Shown piece after piece: positions 1 through 7,907 of a stretch of DNA of 50,889 nucleotides. This stretch comes from Chitinophaga pinensis (GTDB taxonomy: Bacteria; Bacteroidota; Bacteroidia; Flavobacteriales_D; Crocinitomicaceae), in NCBI GenBank assembly GCA_945863605.1, contig CAMAZP010000024.1:1-50889 (forward strand), read 5' to 3'. The position numbers and the translations under genes were made by a program. Under the pieces are notes generated by a model that saw only the letters and a list, made by a program, of their open reading frames with translations, ran no database searches and was not told where the DNA came from. The first letter of the stretch is position 1. Each line of letters starts with the position of its first letter.

Positions 1-319
1 TTATTAATTCTTTTTCTAAATCAATTTTTTTTCCAACTATTACATGAATAGTTTCGTTATTAAGAGCCGATGCAATAAGCATGTAGGCCCAAGTTGGAAC
101 AATTGCATCCGAGGAACAATGGATATAAATCGCTTTTTCTCTATATTTCGACCAATCATGAGATAGAATCCAGGCACGAAAATCTTTTTCACGAAGCACT
201 AATCCTTGCCATAATTGTTCAGCTATATCAATTTCAAGTATTTCAGTAGTTGGTTTAAAGTCTGATAAATTAATTTGAATTAAACCACTTTCTTTGACTT
301 TGTTTTTGATTTCTTCCAT
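1..319 (-). CDS. DUF2480 family protein, N-terminal part (runs off the left edge)
   Basis: The frame opens with ATG at 319-317 and stays open to position 2, giving 106 residues without a stop, so the C-terminus lies outside the window. The TTA at positions 1-3 is not in this frame. The protein starts MEEIKNKVKESGLIQINLSD and contains WQGLVLREKDFRAW, HDWSKYREKAIYIHCSSDAI and VPTWAYMLIASAL, which I recognise as the conserved core of DUF2480, a Bacteroidota cytosolic family of unknown function and about 165-170 residues. It shows no signal peptide or membrane segment. A -7 element sits only 5 nt upstream of the ATG, so the leader must be very short. The family call rests on recall of the motif pattern; no function can be given. 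Confidence 0.8.
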   Translation of the reverse strand, partial: MEEIKNKVKESGLIQINLSDFKPTTEILEIDIAEQLWQGLVLREKDFRAWILSHDWSKYREKAIYIHCSSDAIVPTWAYMLIASALNNETIHVIVGKKIDLEKELI

Positions 320-323
320 ATTT

Positions 324-331
324 CAAATTTA
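324..331 (-). promoter_or_regulatory. -7 promoter element TAAATTTG of the DUF2480 gene
   Basis: On the minus strand the bases read TAAATTTG, a perfect match to the Bacteroidota -7 consensus TAnnTTTG. No TTG is found at the normal -33 spacing. The element ends 5 nt before the ATG, so transcription would start at or next to the start codon, making a leaderless or nearly leaderless message. Confidence 0.4.
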
Positions 332-512
332 CTTAAAATGCACAATAAATCATGTGCTAGTCCGCTAGAGTAAAGGATAAATTTTAAATGACTTCAAACA
401 TTAACACAAAATTCAAAACAATATTATTTATCAGTTGAGGTTTACTATCAAATTTTTCAACGTATTATGAAAGCAATAATTGAAAAATGTTAATGATTAA
501 ACAATAAAGAAT

Positions 513-1772
513 TTAAAAGCCAATTTCAACTTCTCCCCATTTCCCTGGCGATAAGTGAAATCCTTCGGTATTGTGGCTATTCCAACGATCTTGGCGCTGG
601 CGCTTTTGTTCGGTGGTGTTGAGGTCAACGGCAATTTCGAAGCCGATTTTATCACCCGATTTTAAGGTCGTTTTGTAAAGTTGCTTGTATGGAATAGCAA
701 TTTCAGCGGTATAACCTGTTGCGTTATTTTGGATTTTGAAATCGATTGTTTTCAATTCAAGACTTTCCTTCCAGTCCCAAGCATACGGATTCGCTCCACA
801 ATTGATACCAATGTGTTGGTCGCTAAGCAAGAAAAATTTGCGCTTTGGGTCAGCTTTCGTATTTGTTGAAAAGGCAATTTCGATGGCGTCACCATTCCAC
901 AAGTTGCTTCCCGTTTGTTCGTTCACACGTGGACTTTGATCTTCAACTTTTACGGCCACAAACAAGCTGTCATTACTGTAATGAACGGCAAATGAATGTC
1001 CGCTTTCAAATTCAGTGAAAGGAGCTTTCCAATCGCTTAAATCGCCATCCATTTTTGGTGAAACTTTACTTGTACTAGCTGTTGTTTCTTGACGCAATTT
1101 TCCAGTAAACGGAACAATTTTGATGCTATTGATTTCAACTTTTCCTTCGGAGAAGAACTGAATAATGAGTTGTTTTACGCTTGTTAAATCGACCTCGTTT
1201 TCGTCAAAAGGGAACAAACTGAAAGGAATTTGCACTTTTGTCCATTCATTTGTAATTTCTTTAGCCATCAAAAAAGCAGTGTTATAGCCCAACCATGCTT
1301 GACGATTTGCATAATCTTCTATCCCAAAAGCCCAAGGTAAATTCGTAAAGGGTTTCCCAGTTGAACGCACTTCCAATTCAATAGCAATCGTGTCTTTGAT
1401 ATACGCCATGTCTTTCGCTGACCACATATCCCAACCGAAGCCCATTCCAACCCAATCACAACCGTCTTGGTCTTTGTTCCAATTGATTTTTAAGAAAGCG
1501 TCTTTTGTATCTGTTTCCGGTTGAATCCCGATGCAAGTAGCGTTTTTAACCGTCCAAACTTCGTCTGTAACAGCATCCGTAAAAATCTCTAATTGGCTAA
1601 AACCTTTAATGTTTGGTCGGTCAGCAAAGGATTCATCATACAATCCAACTTTTTTGAAACGCAATTTTTTACCCAAAACGTTTACTTCCTCCATATTGAT
1701 AGTATGTGTTGGAAAATCTTGTGCCAATAACAACAAAGGAGAAAAAACCAGTATGAGTAGGAGTTGCTTCAT
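513..1772 (-). CDS. Secreted protein with N-terminal beta-sandwich and C-terminal CBM9-like domain
   Basis: This 419-residue protein has a signal peptide (about residues 1-18, ending LLLLAQ). Residues about 50-225 look like a jelly-roll carbohydrate-binding module, and after a Ser/Thr-rich linker residues 241-419 begin with MDGDLSDW and contain NDSLFVAVKVEDQSP and NLWNGDAIEIAFS, the pattern of family-9 carbohydrate-binding modules (DUF1083/CBM9-like). I see no catalytic domain. It is the last gene of a five-gene minus-strand operon (1777-7672 upstream) with a 4-nt gap to the preceding lipoprotein gene. A role in binding glycan at the cell surface or in the periplasm is inferred from the domains and from the neighbouring glycosidases. 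There is no T9SS tail and no lipobox. The N-terminal module could be a family not yet described as a CBM. Confidence 0.75.
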   Translation of the reverse strand: MKQLLLILVFSPLLLLAQDFPTHTINMEEVNVLGKKLRFKKVGLYDESFADRPNIKGFSQLEIFTDAVTDEVWTVKNATCIGIQPETDTKDAFLKINWNKDQDGCDWVGMGFGWDMWSAKDMAYIKDTIAIELEVRSTGKPFTNLPWAFGIEDYANRQAWLGYNTAFLMAKEITNEWTKVQIPFSLFPFDENEVDLTSVKQLIIQFFSEGKVEINSIKIVPFTGKLRQETTASTSKVSPKMDGDLSDWKAPFTEFESGHSFAVHYSNDSLFVAVKVEDQSPRVNEQTGSNLWNGDAIEIAFSTNTKADPKRKFFLLSDQHIGINCGANPYAWDWKESLELKTIDFKIQNNATGYTAEIAIPYKQLYKTTLKSGDKIGFEIAVDLNTTEQKRQRQDRWNSHNTEGFHLSPGKWGEVEIGF

Positions 1773-1776
1773 TAAA

Positions 1777-2778
1777 TTATGGATTCAAAGGTCCGTTTTC
1801 AGTGAAAATGATGTAATCTAATTTTGCTTTCGCATAACCCGATGATGGATTTGCTAAATGCAACATATTCACTTGCTTGATTTTATTAGAGTTGTGAACA
1901 CCATCGCCATTTGGAGCAGCTGGTTGTCCATTTACTAAACAAGGAATGTCGCTGTATTTTAACGAAATTAATTTCCAACCCGACCAATTCACAGGAATTT
2001 CAACCGCGTATTGATCTTCAGAAGCTGAAGTGAAAGTTCCGTCGTTATTTTCATCTTCTTCAAATTGGAACAGTACCAAGCTATTAGTTAATGAACCATC
2101 TCCCCAAACCATCACATTTAAGTAAACATTGTTCGGATTTGAATTTAAAGGAAAAGTTGGATTTCCACCTGCCGTTGCTTTGAAGTTCACTAAGCCTATT
2201 AACCAATCCCAATCAACTGTTCCTGCAAGGTTGTAATACGCATTTCCTTGTGGAGCTGTTATATCAGATTTCACTTGAAAATCCATATCGGCACCTGATT
2301 GAATGAAATACGTCCAGCCAGAATTGAATCCTGCTTCAAAATCTGCCACCACGTAACCTGCGTTTGTTTTAGGCTGAATCACTTTCACATAATCTACTAA
2401 TGTGTCTGTTTCGCCAGTGAACGTTAATTGAACTTTACAATTTTCTGATTTAAACAGCGGTAAAGAAGTCGTACTTCCAGCCCACAAAGAAACAGATTCT
2501 GTTAAAGCGTTTCCAGTTCCTTCGATGGTTTTTACCGCACCACTTGTTTGACCGATAATATCCAATTTCCAAGAAATGGTTTTTGAAAATTCAGCCGTAA
2601 AGAAAACGGTTTCGCTAGCTGAAAAATCTACAGAATCTTTACTTGCTTCCAAAGTTGAGATAACTGAAAATTGTCCATTTAAATCTTGCAAAGATGGACC
2701 GTCCATTTTGTCTAGTTCTTTCTTGCGACAAGCCACAAGTACAACTGCAATTCCGATAAATGTGAGTACTTTTTTCAT
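1777..2778 (-). CDS. Surface or periplasmic lipoprotein with Ig/PKD-like and jelly-roll domains
   Basis: The 333-residue product starts with a lipoprotein signal peptide whose lipobox ends VLVAC, making Cys17 the lipidated residue, followed by charged RKKELDK. Residues about 25-135 read like an Ig/PKD-type beta domain. Residues about 140-333 (from GYVVADFEAGFNSGW) resemble a carbohydrate-binding jelly roll that contains an acidic Asn/Asp-rich loop (EEDENNDGTF). It follows the 564-residue barrel gene after 2 nt and precedes the CBM9-like gene after 4 nt. In canonical Bacteroidota glycan loci a surface glycan-binding lipoprotein occupies such a slot, so that role is inferred. It does not look like SusD: it is too short and lacks the TPR-rich helical fold. 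The precise family is not recognised. Confidence 0.7.
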   Translation of the reverse strand: MKKVLTFIGIAVVLVACRKKELDKMDGPSLQDLNGQFSVISTLEASKDSVDFSASETVFFTAEFSKTISWKLDIIGQTSGAVKTIEGTGNALTESVSLWAGSTTSLPLFKSENCKVQLTFTGETDTLVDYVKVIQPKTNAGYVVADFEAGFNSGWTYFIQSGADMDFQVKSDITAPQGNAYYNLAGTVDWDWLIGLVNFKATAGGNPTFPLNSNPNNVYLNVMVWGDGSLTNSLVLFQFEEDENNDGTFTSASEDQYAVEIPVNWSGWKLISLKYSDIPCLVNGQPAAPNGDGVHNSNKIKQVNMLHLANPSSGYAKAKLDYIIFTENGPLNP

Positions 2779-2780
2779 AG

Positions 2781-4475
2781 TTAGAATTTCATAATGTAAT
2801 ACAACAAAACTTGCTTGTAACGATAAGCCAATTGGTCATTCAGACTATTTCTGTTCGACTCAAAAATAGCTGCTAAATAAATGTCTTTTGAGAAATTAAA
2901 TTTCAATCCGCCAGAAAGATTGTATTCGTCACCACCAGCAACTACTCCGTAGAAATTGATGATGTCGCCCGCTGTGTTTCTGATTGGCATTATTTCGTTT
3001 CCGTTGGTGTTAAAATAATAGACATTTCCCAAAAGCGTTAAATCTTTAATCACTTCTAACTCTAAACCAGTATGGAGCGTTAATGTTTTCAAATCAATTT
3101 TTTCGAAGTCAAATTCACTTGTGCGTTTAGTGCTTTGGTAAGCAATTCCAAGCTGTAAAACTTGCTGTTTTTTCCATTTCATTAAGTTTGAAAAGTTGAA
3201 ACGCAGATTAGAATTTAAATAGTTGAATTTACGCAACTCAAAGGTTCCTTGTCCGCGCACTTCACTCAAACGGTAATAAGAAAGGTCTGCTAAAATGATT
3301 TTTTTCTTGTCGCTAAAATGTGCTCCAGCATACAAACCACGACGATTGAAAGTTGCAGTTCCATACGGAAGTACATTATTAATCATTGGATTATACGCCA
3401 TTATTTTAGTAGAAATACTTGCGTTGTAAAGCGTTGGATCATTGTATAAATCGTAGTTGGAAAGCGGTCGAACAATTTGATCATTGGTATAGCGCTCAAA
3501 GAAATTATTCGTTTGGTTGAAATCAATGCGTTTCGATTGTGCACCAAAACTTCTGAAATCTGCGCCGTTGTCCATATACCCAACGTGTAATTTCAAACCT
3601 GCTTTTTTCACTTCTAAATTTGCTTTTGCATTCACGAAGTAATCAGACAATTTTCCTTCATTATTTTGAGTAGAAAAACTGGAAGAAAAACCACTTTCGC
3701 CGTCAACAGAAACTTTGTATTTTTCTTGGTCAAACTTCAATTCATAAGTCAAGGTGTTTACGTTGTTTCGGAAAGCGTCGTTATTGTTTGCCGTTTGTTT
3801 CAAATCAAAAACACTCACGTGATTGTATCCAAATGAGAAATATTTGCTTTGTGTTAAAATGATTGAACCTCCGCCGTACAAGCGTTCCAAAATGTTATTC
3901 AAATTACTTGGATTCAAGCGAGTGATGAAGCCGTTGAATTTAATTTCTTGAACGAATTTAGGAAACTGTATTGCGAAATCTGCCGCAGCTCCTTGTTGAC
4001 GCCACGTGTTTTTGTTCGTGTAAAACGATTCGTAATTCAATACTTCTTCTTTGATTTTATTCGTTCCTGAAGTTTGAACCAACAAATCTGGATTGTGGTT
4101 GTAAAACGTATAAGGTGACAATTTATAGTCGATGTTCCCGATTTGGTAACGCAACACATTTCCAGCAACACCTTTCACGTATAGTTGACGTACATCAAAT
4201 GTAACTCCGCTTCCCCAAAAACCTCCGAACGCATTGTTAATTCGTAACATTCCAAGAATTTCTGTATTGGCATTTGGGTTAATTTTAATTCCTAAATCAA
4301 TCAAGGCATAACCACCAGTATTTTTTCTTGCCGTAACAGTATCTTCTGTATCGGAAGTGAAATCTGAATGAGAAATCAGTGAACGAGCGCCACCAACAAA
4401 TTGCACTTTTTTACCATCTTGCGCAAAGGTCAAAAGGCTGGTAAAACTGGCTAATAAGAGTATAAAAAACTTCAT
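2781..4475 (-). CDS. Outer-membrane beta-barrel protein (564 residues), non-SusC
   Basis: A signal peptide (cleavage after LLTFAQ, about residue 19) is followed by alternating hydrophobic/polar strands rich in Tyr, Phe, Asn and Gly, and the protein ends YYIMKF with the terminal Phe typical of outer-membrane proteins. No carboxypeptidase-like domain, TonB box or plug is visible, and the length is about half that of a SusC. It lies 1 nt after the stop-to-start junction of the 616-residue barrel gene and 2 nt before the lipoprotein gene, so it is co-transcribed with a putative glycoside hydrolase. A role in passage or display of glycans is inferred only from position. I cannot assign a named family. 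Confidence 0.7.
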   Translation of the reverse strand: MKFFILLLASFTSLLTFAQDGKKVQFVGGARSLISHSDFTSDTEDTVTARKNTGGYALIDLGIKINPNANTEILGMLRINNAFGGFWGSGVTFDVRQLYVKGVAGNVLRYQIGNIDYKLSPYTFYNHNPDLLVQTSGTNKIKEEVLNYESFYTNKNTWRQQGAAADFAIQFPKFVQEIKFNGFITRLNPSNLNNILERLYGGGSIILTQSKYFSFGYNHVSVFDLKQTANNNDAFRNNVNTLTYELKFDQEKYKVSVDGESGFSSSFSTQNNEGKLSDYFVNAKANLEVKKAGLKLHVGYMDNGADFRSFGAQSKRIDFNQTNNFFERYTNDQIVRPLSNYDLYNDPTLYNASISTKIMAYNPMINNVLPYGTATFNRRGLYAGAHFSDKKKIILADLSYYRLSEVRGQGTFELRKFNYLNSNLRFNFSNLMKWKKQQVLQLGIAYQSTKRTSEFDFEKIDLKTLTLHTGLELEVIKDLTLLGNVYYFNTNGNEIMPIRNTAGDIINFYGVVAGGDEYNLSGGLKFNFSKDIYLAAIFESNRNSLNDQLAYRYKQVLLYYIMKF

Positions 4476-4476
4476 A

Positions 4477-6327
4477 TTAAAAGAATATTTTTAGTTCAAC
4501 TGTTGTTTCCATTCCCTTGTATTGATCCAAGGAGAAATTAAAATCTTGATAATTCATCCAACGCTGACGAACGTACAAACCTGTGTTTTTTGCCAACTGA
4601 ATATCTAAACCAACGGCGTAACTATAACCACGTTGATTTTTAGCTATTCCTGAAACTGCATCCAATACCGTATTTTCGTTAGCAATTATGCGGTCATAAC
4701 CAAAATAATTGGAAAGGATAACCTTTGGAAACAACAAATAATAAAATTCTAATTGGTTGTTATAGCTCTGTAAATAAGCCTTTTGGGAATATTTTGGCAA
4801 AGCAGAAAAATCGCGTTGAACACTGTGTAAACCTCCAAGATAAAACACTAATAATTCTCTTCCAAAAAGTTTAAATTCAGTTTTATAGCTGATTTCAATA
4901 GCGTTAAATCCTTTTGCAGAAATAGAATCGGTGATTTCAACGGTTTCGTAAACACCACGATAGATTTTACTCAAATTTCCATAAGGACCAACGCCTGCAG
5001 GAAAAGCCCAACGCCAAAATCTCGAGAGCGCTAAATTATTTGCCAAATGTCCGTAAGTAATTTTGTCTGATAAACCGATTATTTCTCCAGAGGCACTGTA
5101 ACCAATGGTCAATTTATGTTTTTTGTAATTTAAATCAGTGTTCAGAATCACACCACGACGGTTGTTTGTCAATTGACCAATCGAAACCAATGAACTCGCA
5201 AAAGGAATCAAAGGTGTTTGGCTTCCAGGTGTTTCAGCAGTTGCAAAAGCATCGTTGTATTCAGCGACTGAAGTATTCCAGAAAACGCCATTGTTGTTAA
5301 TCACTTTTGGACTGATTTGGTAATAACGTACTTCGATTGGAAATTTGGTTAACTCTTTTGAAAACTGAACTTTGATGTCGATTGCTTCGCCCCATTCACC
5401 TGCTGAAGTTGGACTGAAATAATTTCCTGCACCTACTTCTCCTAATAAAGCAATTTGGCCAAAATTCCATTTGAATTCGGATGTAATTAGATTGTAACCG
5501 ATGGATAAACGCGCCAAACTATCTGTGAATGTTTTACTTGTGATCGCATTTACACTAACGAAATTATTGACGAATTGCTTTTTGATTTTCCCAGCTGTCA
5601 TCAAGTTTGGTGTTGGTAAAGTTCCACCGTTGAATTGTGATTTTCCGTGCATAAACGCAAACGAGAAACCTTTCGGAAGATTGTTTCCATCGAAAATAAA
5701 ACCCTGAAAAGCTTGTTGTCCCCAGCGTTCATCTTGACTTAAAGCACCATCGGAATAAAATTTTCTGTAACGACCTATTAATGTCGCTGTATTAGGATCC
5801 CACGGATTGCGTTCGAAAACACTAAAACGATTGTATCCTGTATTGGAAGCAAAAGTCATTGGACTCAAAGTGTACCAATGAATTCCTCCAGTTTTGATTC
5901 CAAAGGTTCCATATTTAGTGGAATGAACACCTGTTAAATTTACACCAAGGTTTAATCCTTTTGAGTAGTCTGTTGTGCTTCCGGTTAGTGGTGTCCACAA
6001 AAACAAATCGGTAGAGAAAGAAGTATTTTTGGTTGGTCTTCCTCCAATATTGAGCATTAACTGCGGAATGTTGCTGTCATCACCCAAGAAAACACGTTTT
6101 TTAATTGCGCCAAATTCCGCATATTGATTTTCCATTGCAGAGTAGCAGCCCAAAAAACGGTAATAACCAGAAACCGAAATGTTATCCATTGCAGTTTGTA
6201 GTTTTTTCGGGAAAAGTCCAACAGATTTAGTTTCAAAAGTCGTTGAATCCACTAACATTTGAGCGTGAAAGTTACTTGCAAATAAACTGCAAAAACCAAG
6301 CGTTAGTAAGATTAATTTATTCTTCAT
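4477..6327 (-). CDS. Outer-membrane beta-barrel protein (616 residues), non-SusC
   Basis: Translation most likely begins at the ATG at 6327-6325 (MKNKLILLTLG); a TTG one codon upstream gives no added signal. The signal peptide ends FHAQ near residue 23. The rest is rich in amphipathic strands with many Tyr/Gly/Asn residues and ends VELKIFF, a C-terminal aromatic residue typical of outer-membrane barrels. It has no plug, TonB box or CarboxypepD-like domain. The start codon overlaps the 3' end of the glycoside hydrolase gene by 11 nt and the stop lies 1 nt from the next barrel gene, which implies translational coupling. With its neighbour it may form a two-barrel surface system or sequential pores; this is inference. 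No named family recognised. Confidence 0.7.
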   Translation of the reverse strand: MKNKLILLTLGFCSLFASNFHAQMLVDSTTFETKSVGLFPKKLQTAMDNISVSGYYRFLGCYSAMENQYAEFGAIKKRVFLGDDSNIPQLMLNIGGRPTKNTSFSTDLFLWTPLTGSTTDYSKGLNLGVNLTGVHSTKYGTFGIKTGGIHWYTLSPMTFASNTGYNRFSVFERNPWDPNTATLIGRYRKFYSDGALSQDERWGQQAFQGFIFDGNNLPKGFSFAFMHGKSQFNGGTLPTPNLMTAGKIKKQFVNNFVSVNAITSKTFTDSLARLSIGYNLITSEFKWNFGQIALLGEVGAGNYFSPTSAGEWGEAIDIKVQFSKELTKFPIEVRYYQISPKVINNNGVFWNTSVAEYNDAFATAETPGSQTPLIPFASSLVSIGQLTNNRRGVILNTDLNYKKHKLTIGYSASGEIIGLSDKITYGHLANNLALSRFWRWAFPAGVGPYGNLSKIYRGVYETVEITDSISAKGFNAIEISYKTEFKLFGRELLVFYLGGLHSVQRDFSALPKYSQKAYLQSYNNQLEFYYLLFPKVILSNYFGYDRIIANENTVLDAVSGIAKNQRGYSYAVGLDIQLAKNTGLYVRQRWMNYQDFNFSLDQYKGMETTVELKIFF

Positions 6328-7672
6328 CAAACGATTTTAAAGTTTGTTTTTTTAAGCCAATAGTTTTTCCTTGTGCTGATGGATCGTTTTCAACGTAGAA
6401 AGGAAAATTGGCGTAAGCGACTTTGTTTCCGTCAGAAACAGAAACAAACAAGCGATATCTTCCCTCAGTGATTGGTGTTTTCAAAACAATTGTTGCTACA
6501 TCTCCTTTCATTTTTCCTGGTATCGCAACCGGTTTATTTTCGGCGTCTCCTCCGGATTTTAAATCGGTACTTTCTGGATATAAATCCCAGGTGTAAATGA
6601 GTTTGTCATTATTCAAATCAGAAGCTACTAACTCCACTTTGATTTTTTCTTTGGCTTTAAAAATCGCACTAAAAGAAACTGTTTTTACTTCTACAGCTTC
6701 TTTAGAATCAGTGTTTTGATAAGTTAACTTTTCGATTTTTGGAGAGCGATTTTCTGGGTATTTTCCCGACCAACAAAATTGTAATTCATCAATTGCTTCT
6801 GTTTGCTTTCCATTTTCAGTAAACAATCCGTACCAAGTGCTTGTGTATTCTTGTTTTTGTCCCCAAAGGAATGCGAATGAACCGATACATTGCTTGCGTT
6901 GATCTGCAATGCAGCGTTGGTAACGACTCAAATAAACAGCAGCTTTTTCAGTACTTGTTTGTTCGACAGAAGAACCCCATTTCGTTTTCGGAGATTCCCA
7001 ATGTCCGTTTGGTCCCCACTCAGTAATCATGTATGGACCTTCAAATTTTCCTTTTTCAAGAACCGATTTCACGTTTTCAATATCGCCATAAGTATTGATT
7101 CCGTAAATATCAACTTCCGTTAATTGCGTCATCACGAAGTTTAGCTTTTCTGCATTTGTTCCTGCAGTTACGGTTGATGTTGGGTGATTTTTATCTTCTT
7201 CGTGAATCATTTTTGCGATGTCATTCACAGCTGCCCACACTTTTGTATTTGAATATTCCAATTCGTATTCATTTCCAACTCCCCACATCAGCAATGCAGG
7301 ATGATTTTTATATTTACGAACAGCAACTCGAAAACCCTCTAATTGATTTTTGATTTTATCTGCATCATTGTAATCAAAACCATGGCGTTCGTGTTGAACC
7401 CATAACCCAAGCATTACTTTCAATCCTAATTTATGTGCTTTGTCAAGAATTTCTTGTGCATTTTCTAAACCCCACGTACGAATTGTGTTTCCACCTGCCG
7501 CTTTTAGTTCTTCCATTTTCACGGTACCACCTCCACCTTTAATGTAATAGGGCACACCATCGACAAGCAATTCCCATTGATTGTTTTGATTTTCAATTTT
7601 CACAACACTTGTTTGCGAAAAGAAAGCAAAAGTAAAAAACACAAAAAGGCTTGAAATATAAGTTTTAAGCAA
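6317..7672 (-). CDS. Secreted clan GH-A-like glycoside hydrolase (GH2-type TIM barrel)
   Basis: Residues from GVPYYIKGGGG onward form a (beta/alpha)8-type sequence: AAGGNTIRTWG, GLKVMLGLWVQHERHG, YKNHPALLMWGVGNEYELE and PYMITEWGPNGHWE. In clan GH-A the NE Glu acts as acid/base and the later EWG Glu as nucleophile, and both are present 83 residues apart. A C-terminal beta domain follows. There is no in-frame ATG. The longest reading frame starts with TTG at 7726, but a TTG at 7672 yields a compact signal peptide (LKTYISSLFVFFTFAFFSQ), so I place the start there with moderate certainty. It is the first gene of the minus-strand operon and is divergent from the GH3 gene. The substrate is not determinable; beta-glucan is a guess from the GH3 neighbour. 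Confidence 0.8.
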   Translation of the reverse strand: MLKTYISSLFVFFTFAFFSQTSVVKIENQNNQWELLVDGVPYYIKGGGGTVKMEELKAAGGNTIRTWGLENAQEILDKAHKLGLKVMLGLWVQHERHGFDYNDADKIKNQLEGFRVAVRKYKNHPALLMWGVGNEYELEYSNTKVWAAVNDIAKMIHEEDKNHPTSTVTAGTNAEKLNFVMTQLTEVDIYGINTYGDIENVKSVLEKGKFEGPYMITEWGPNGHWESPKTKWGSSVEQTSTEKAAVYLSRYQRCIADQRKQCIGSFAFLWGQKQEYTSTWYGLFTENGKQTEAIDELQFCWSGKYPENRSPKIEKLTYQNTDSKEAVEVKTVSFSAIFKAKEKIKVELVASDLNNDKLIYTWDLYPESTDLKSGGDAENKPVAIPGKMKGDVATIVLKTPITEGRYRLFVSVSDGNKVAYANFPFYVENDPSAQGKTIGLKKQTLKSFDEE

Positions 7673-7907
7673 GGTTTTAGTTTTTGTAATTTGTACAATA
7701 TTATGTAAATTTAAAACATTTTGCAACTTTTTTAGAGATTGATAAAATTTGATTGTTACCTATTTATCTTTTGATCTAACATCTTAAATAAAACAATGTT
7801 CTTTTAAATCTTTTTTATGCCAATCAATGTTTACATGAGAAACCTAAATTAATTTTTATGGTAAAGATTAAAAAACAACTAACTTAGTTTACTATTTACA
7901 ATATCTT

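Noticed and set aside
6328..6330. TTG one codon upstream of the ATG as start of the 616-residue barrel
   Set aside because: It adds only one residue before a normal signal peptide; the ATG is preferred.
513..7726. A classic SusC/SusD polysaccharide locus
   Set aside because: Neither barrel has a plug or CarboxypepD-like domain, and the lipoprotein is too short and beta-rich for SusD.
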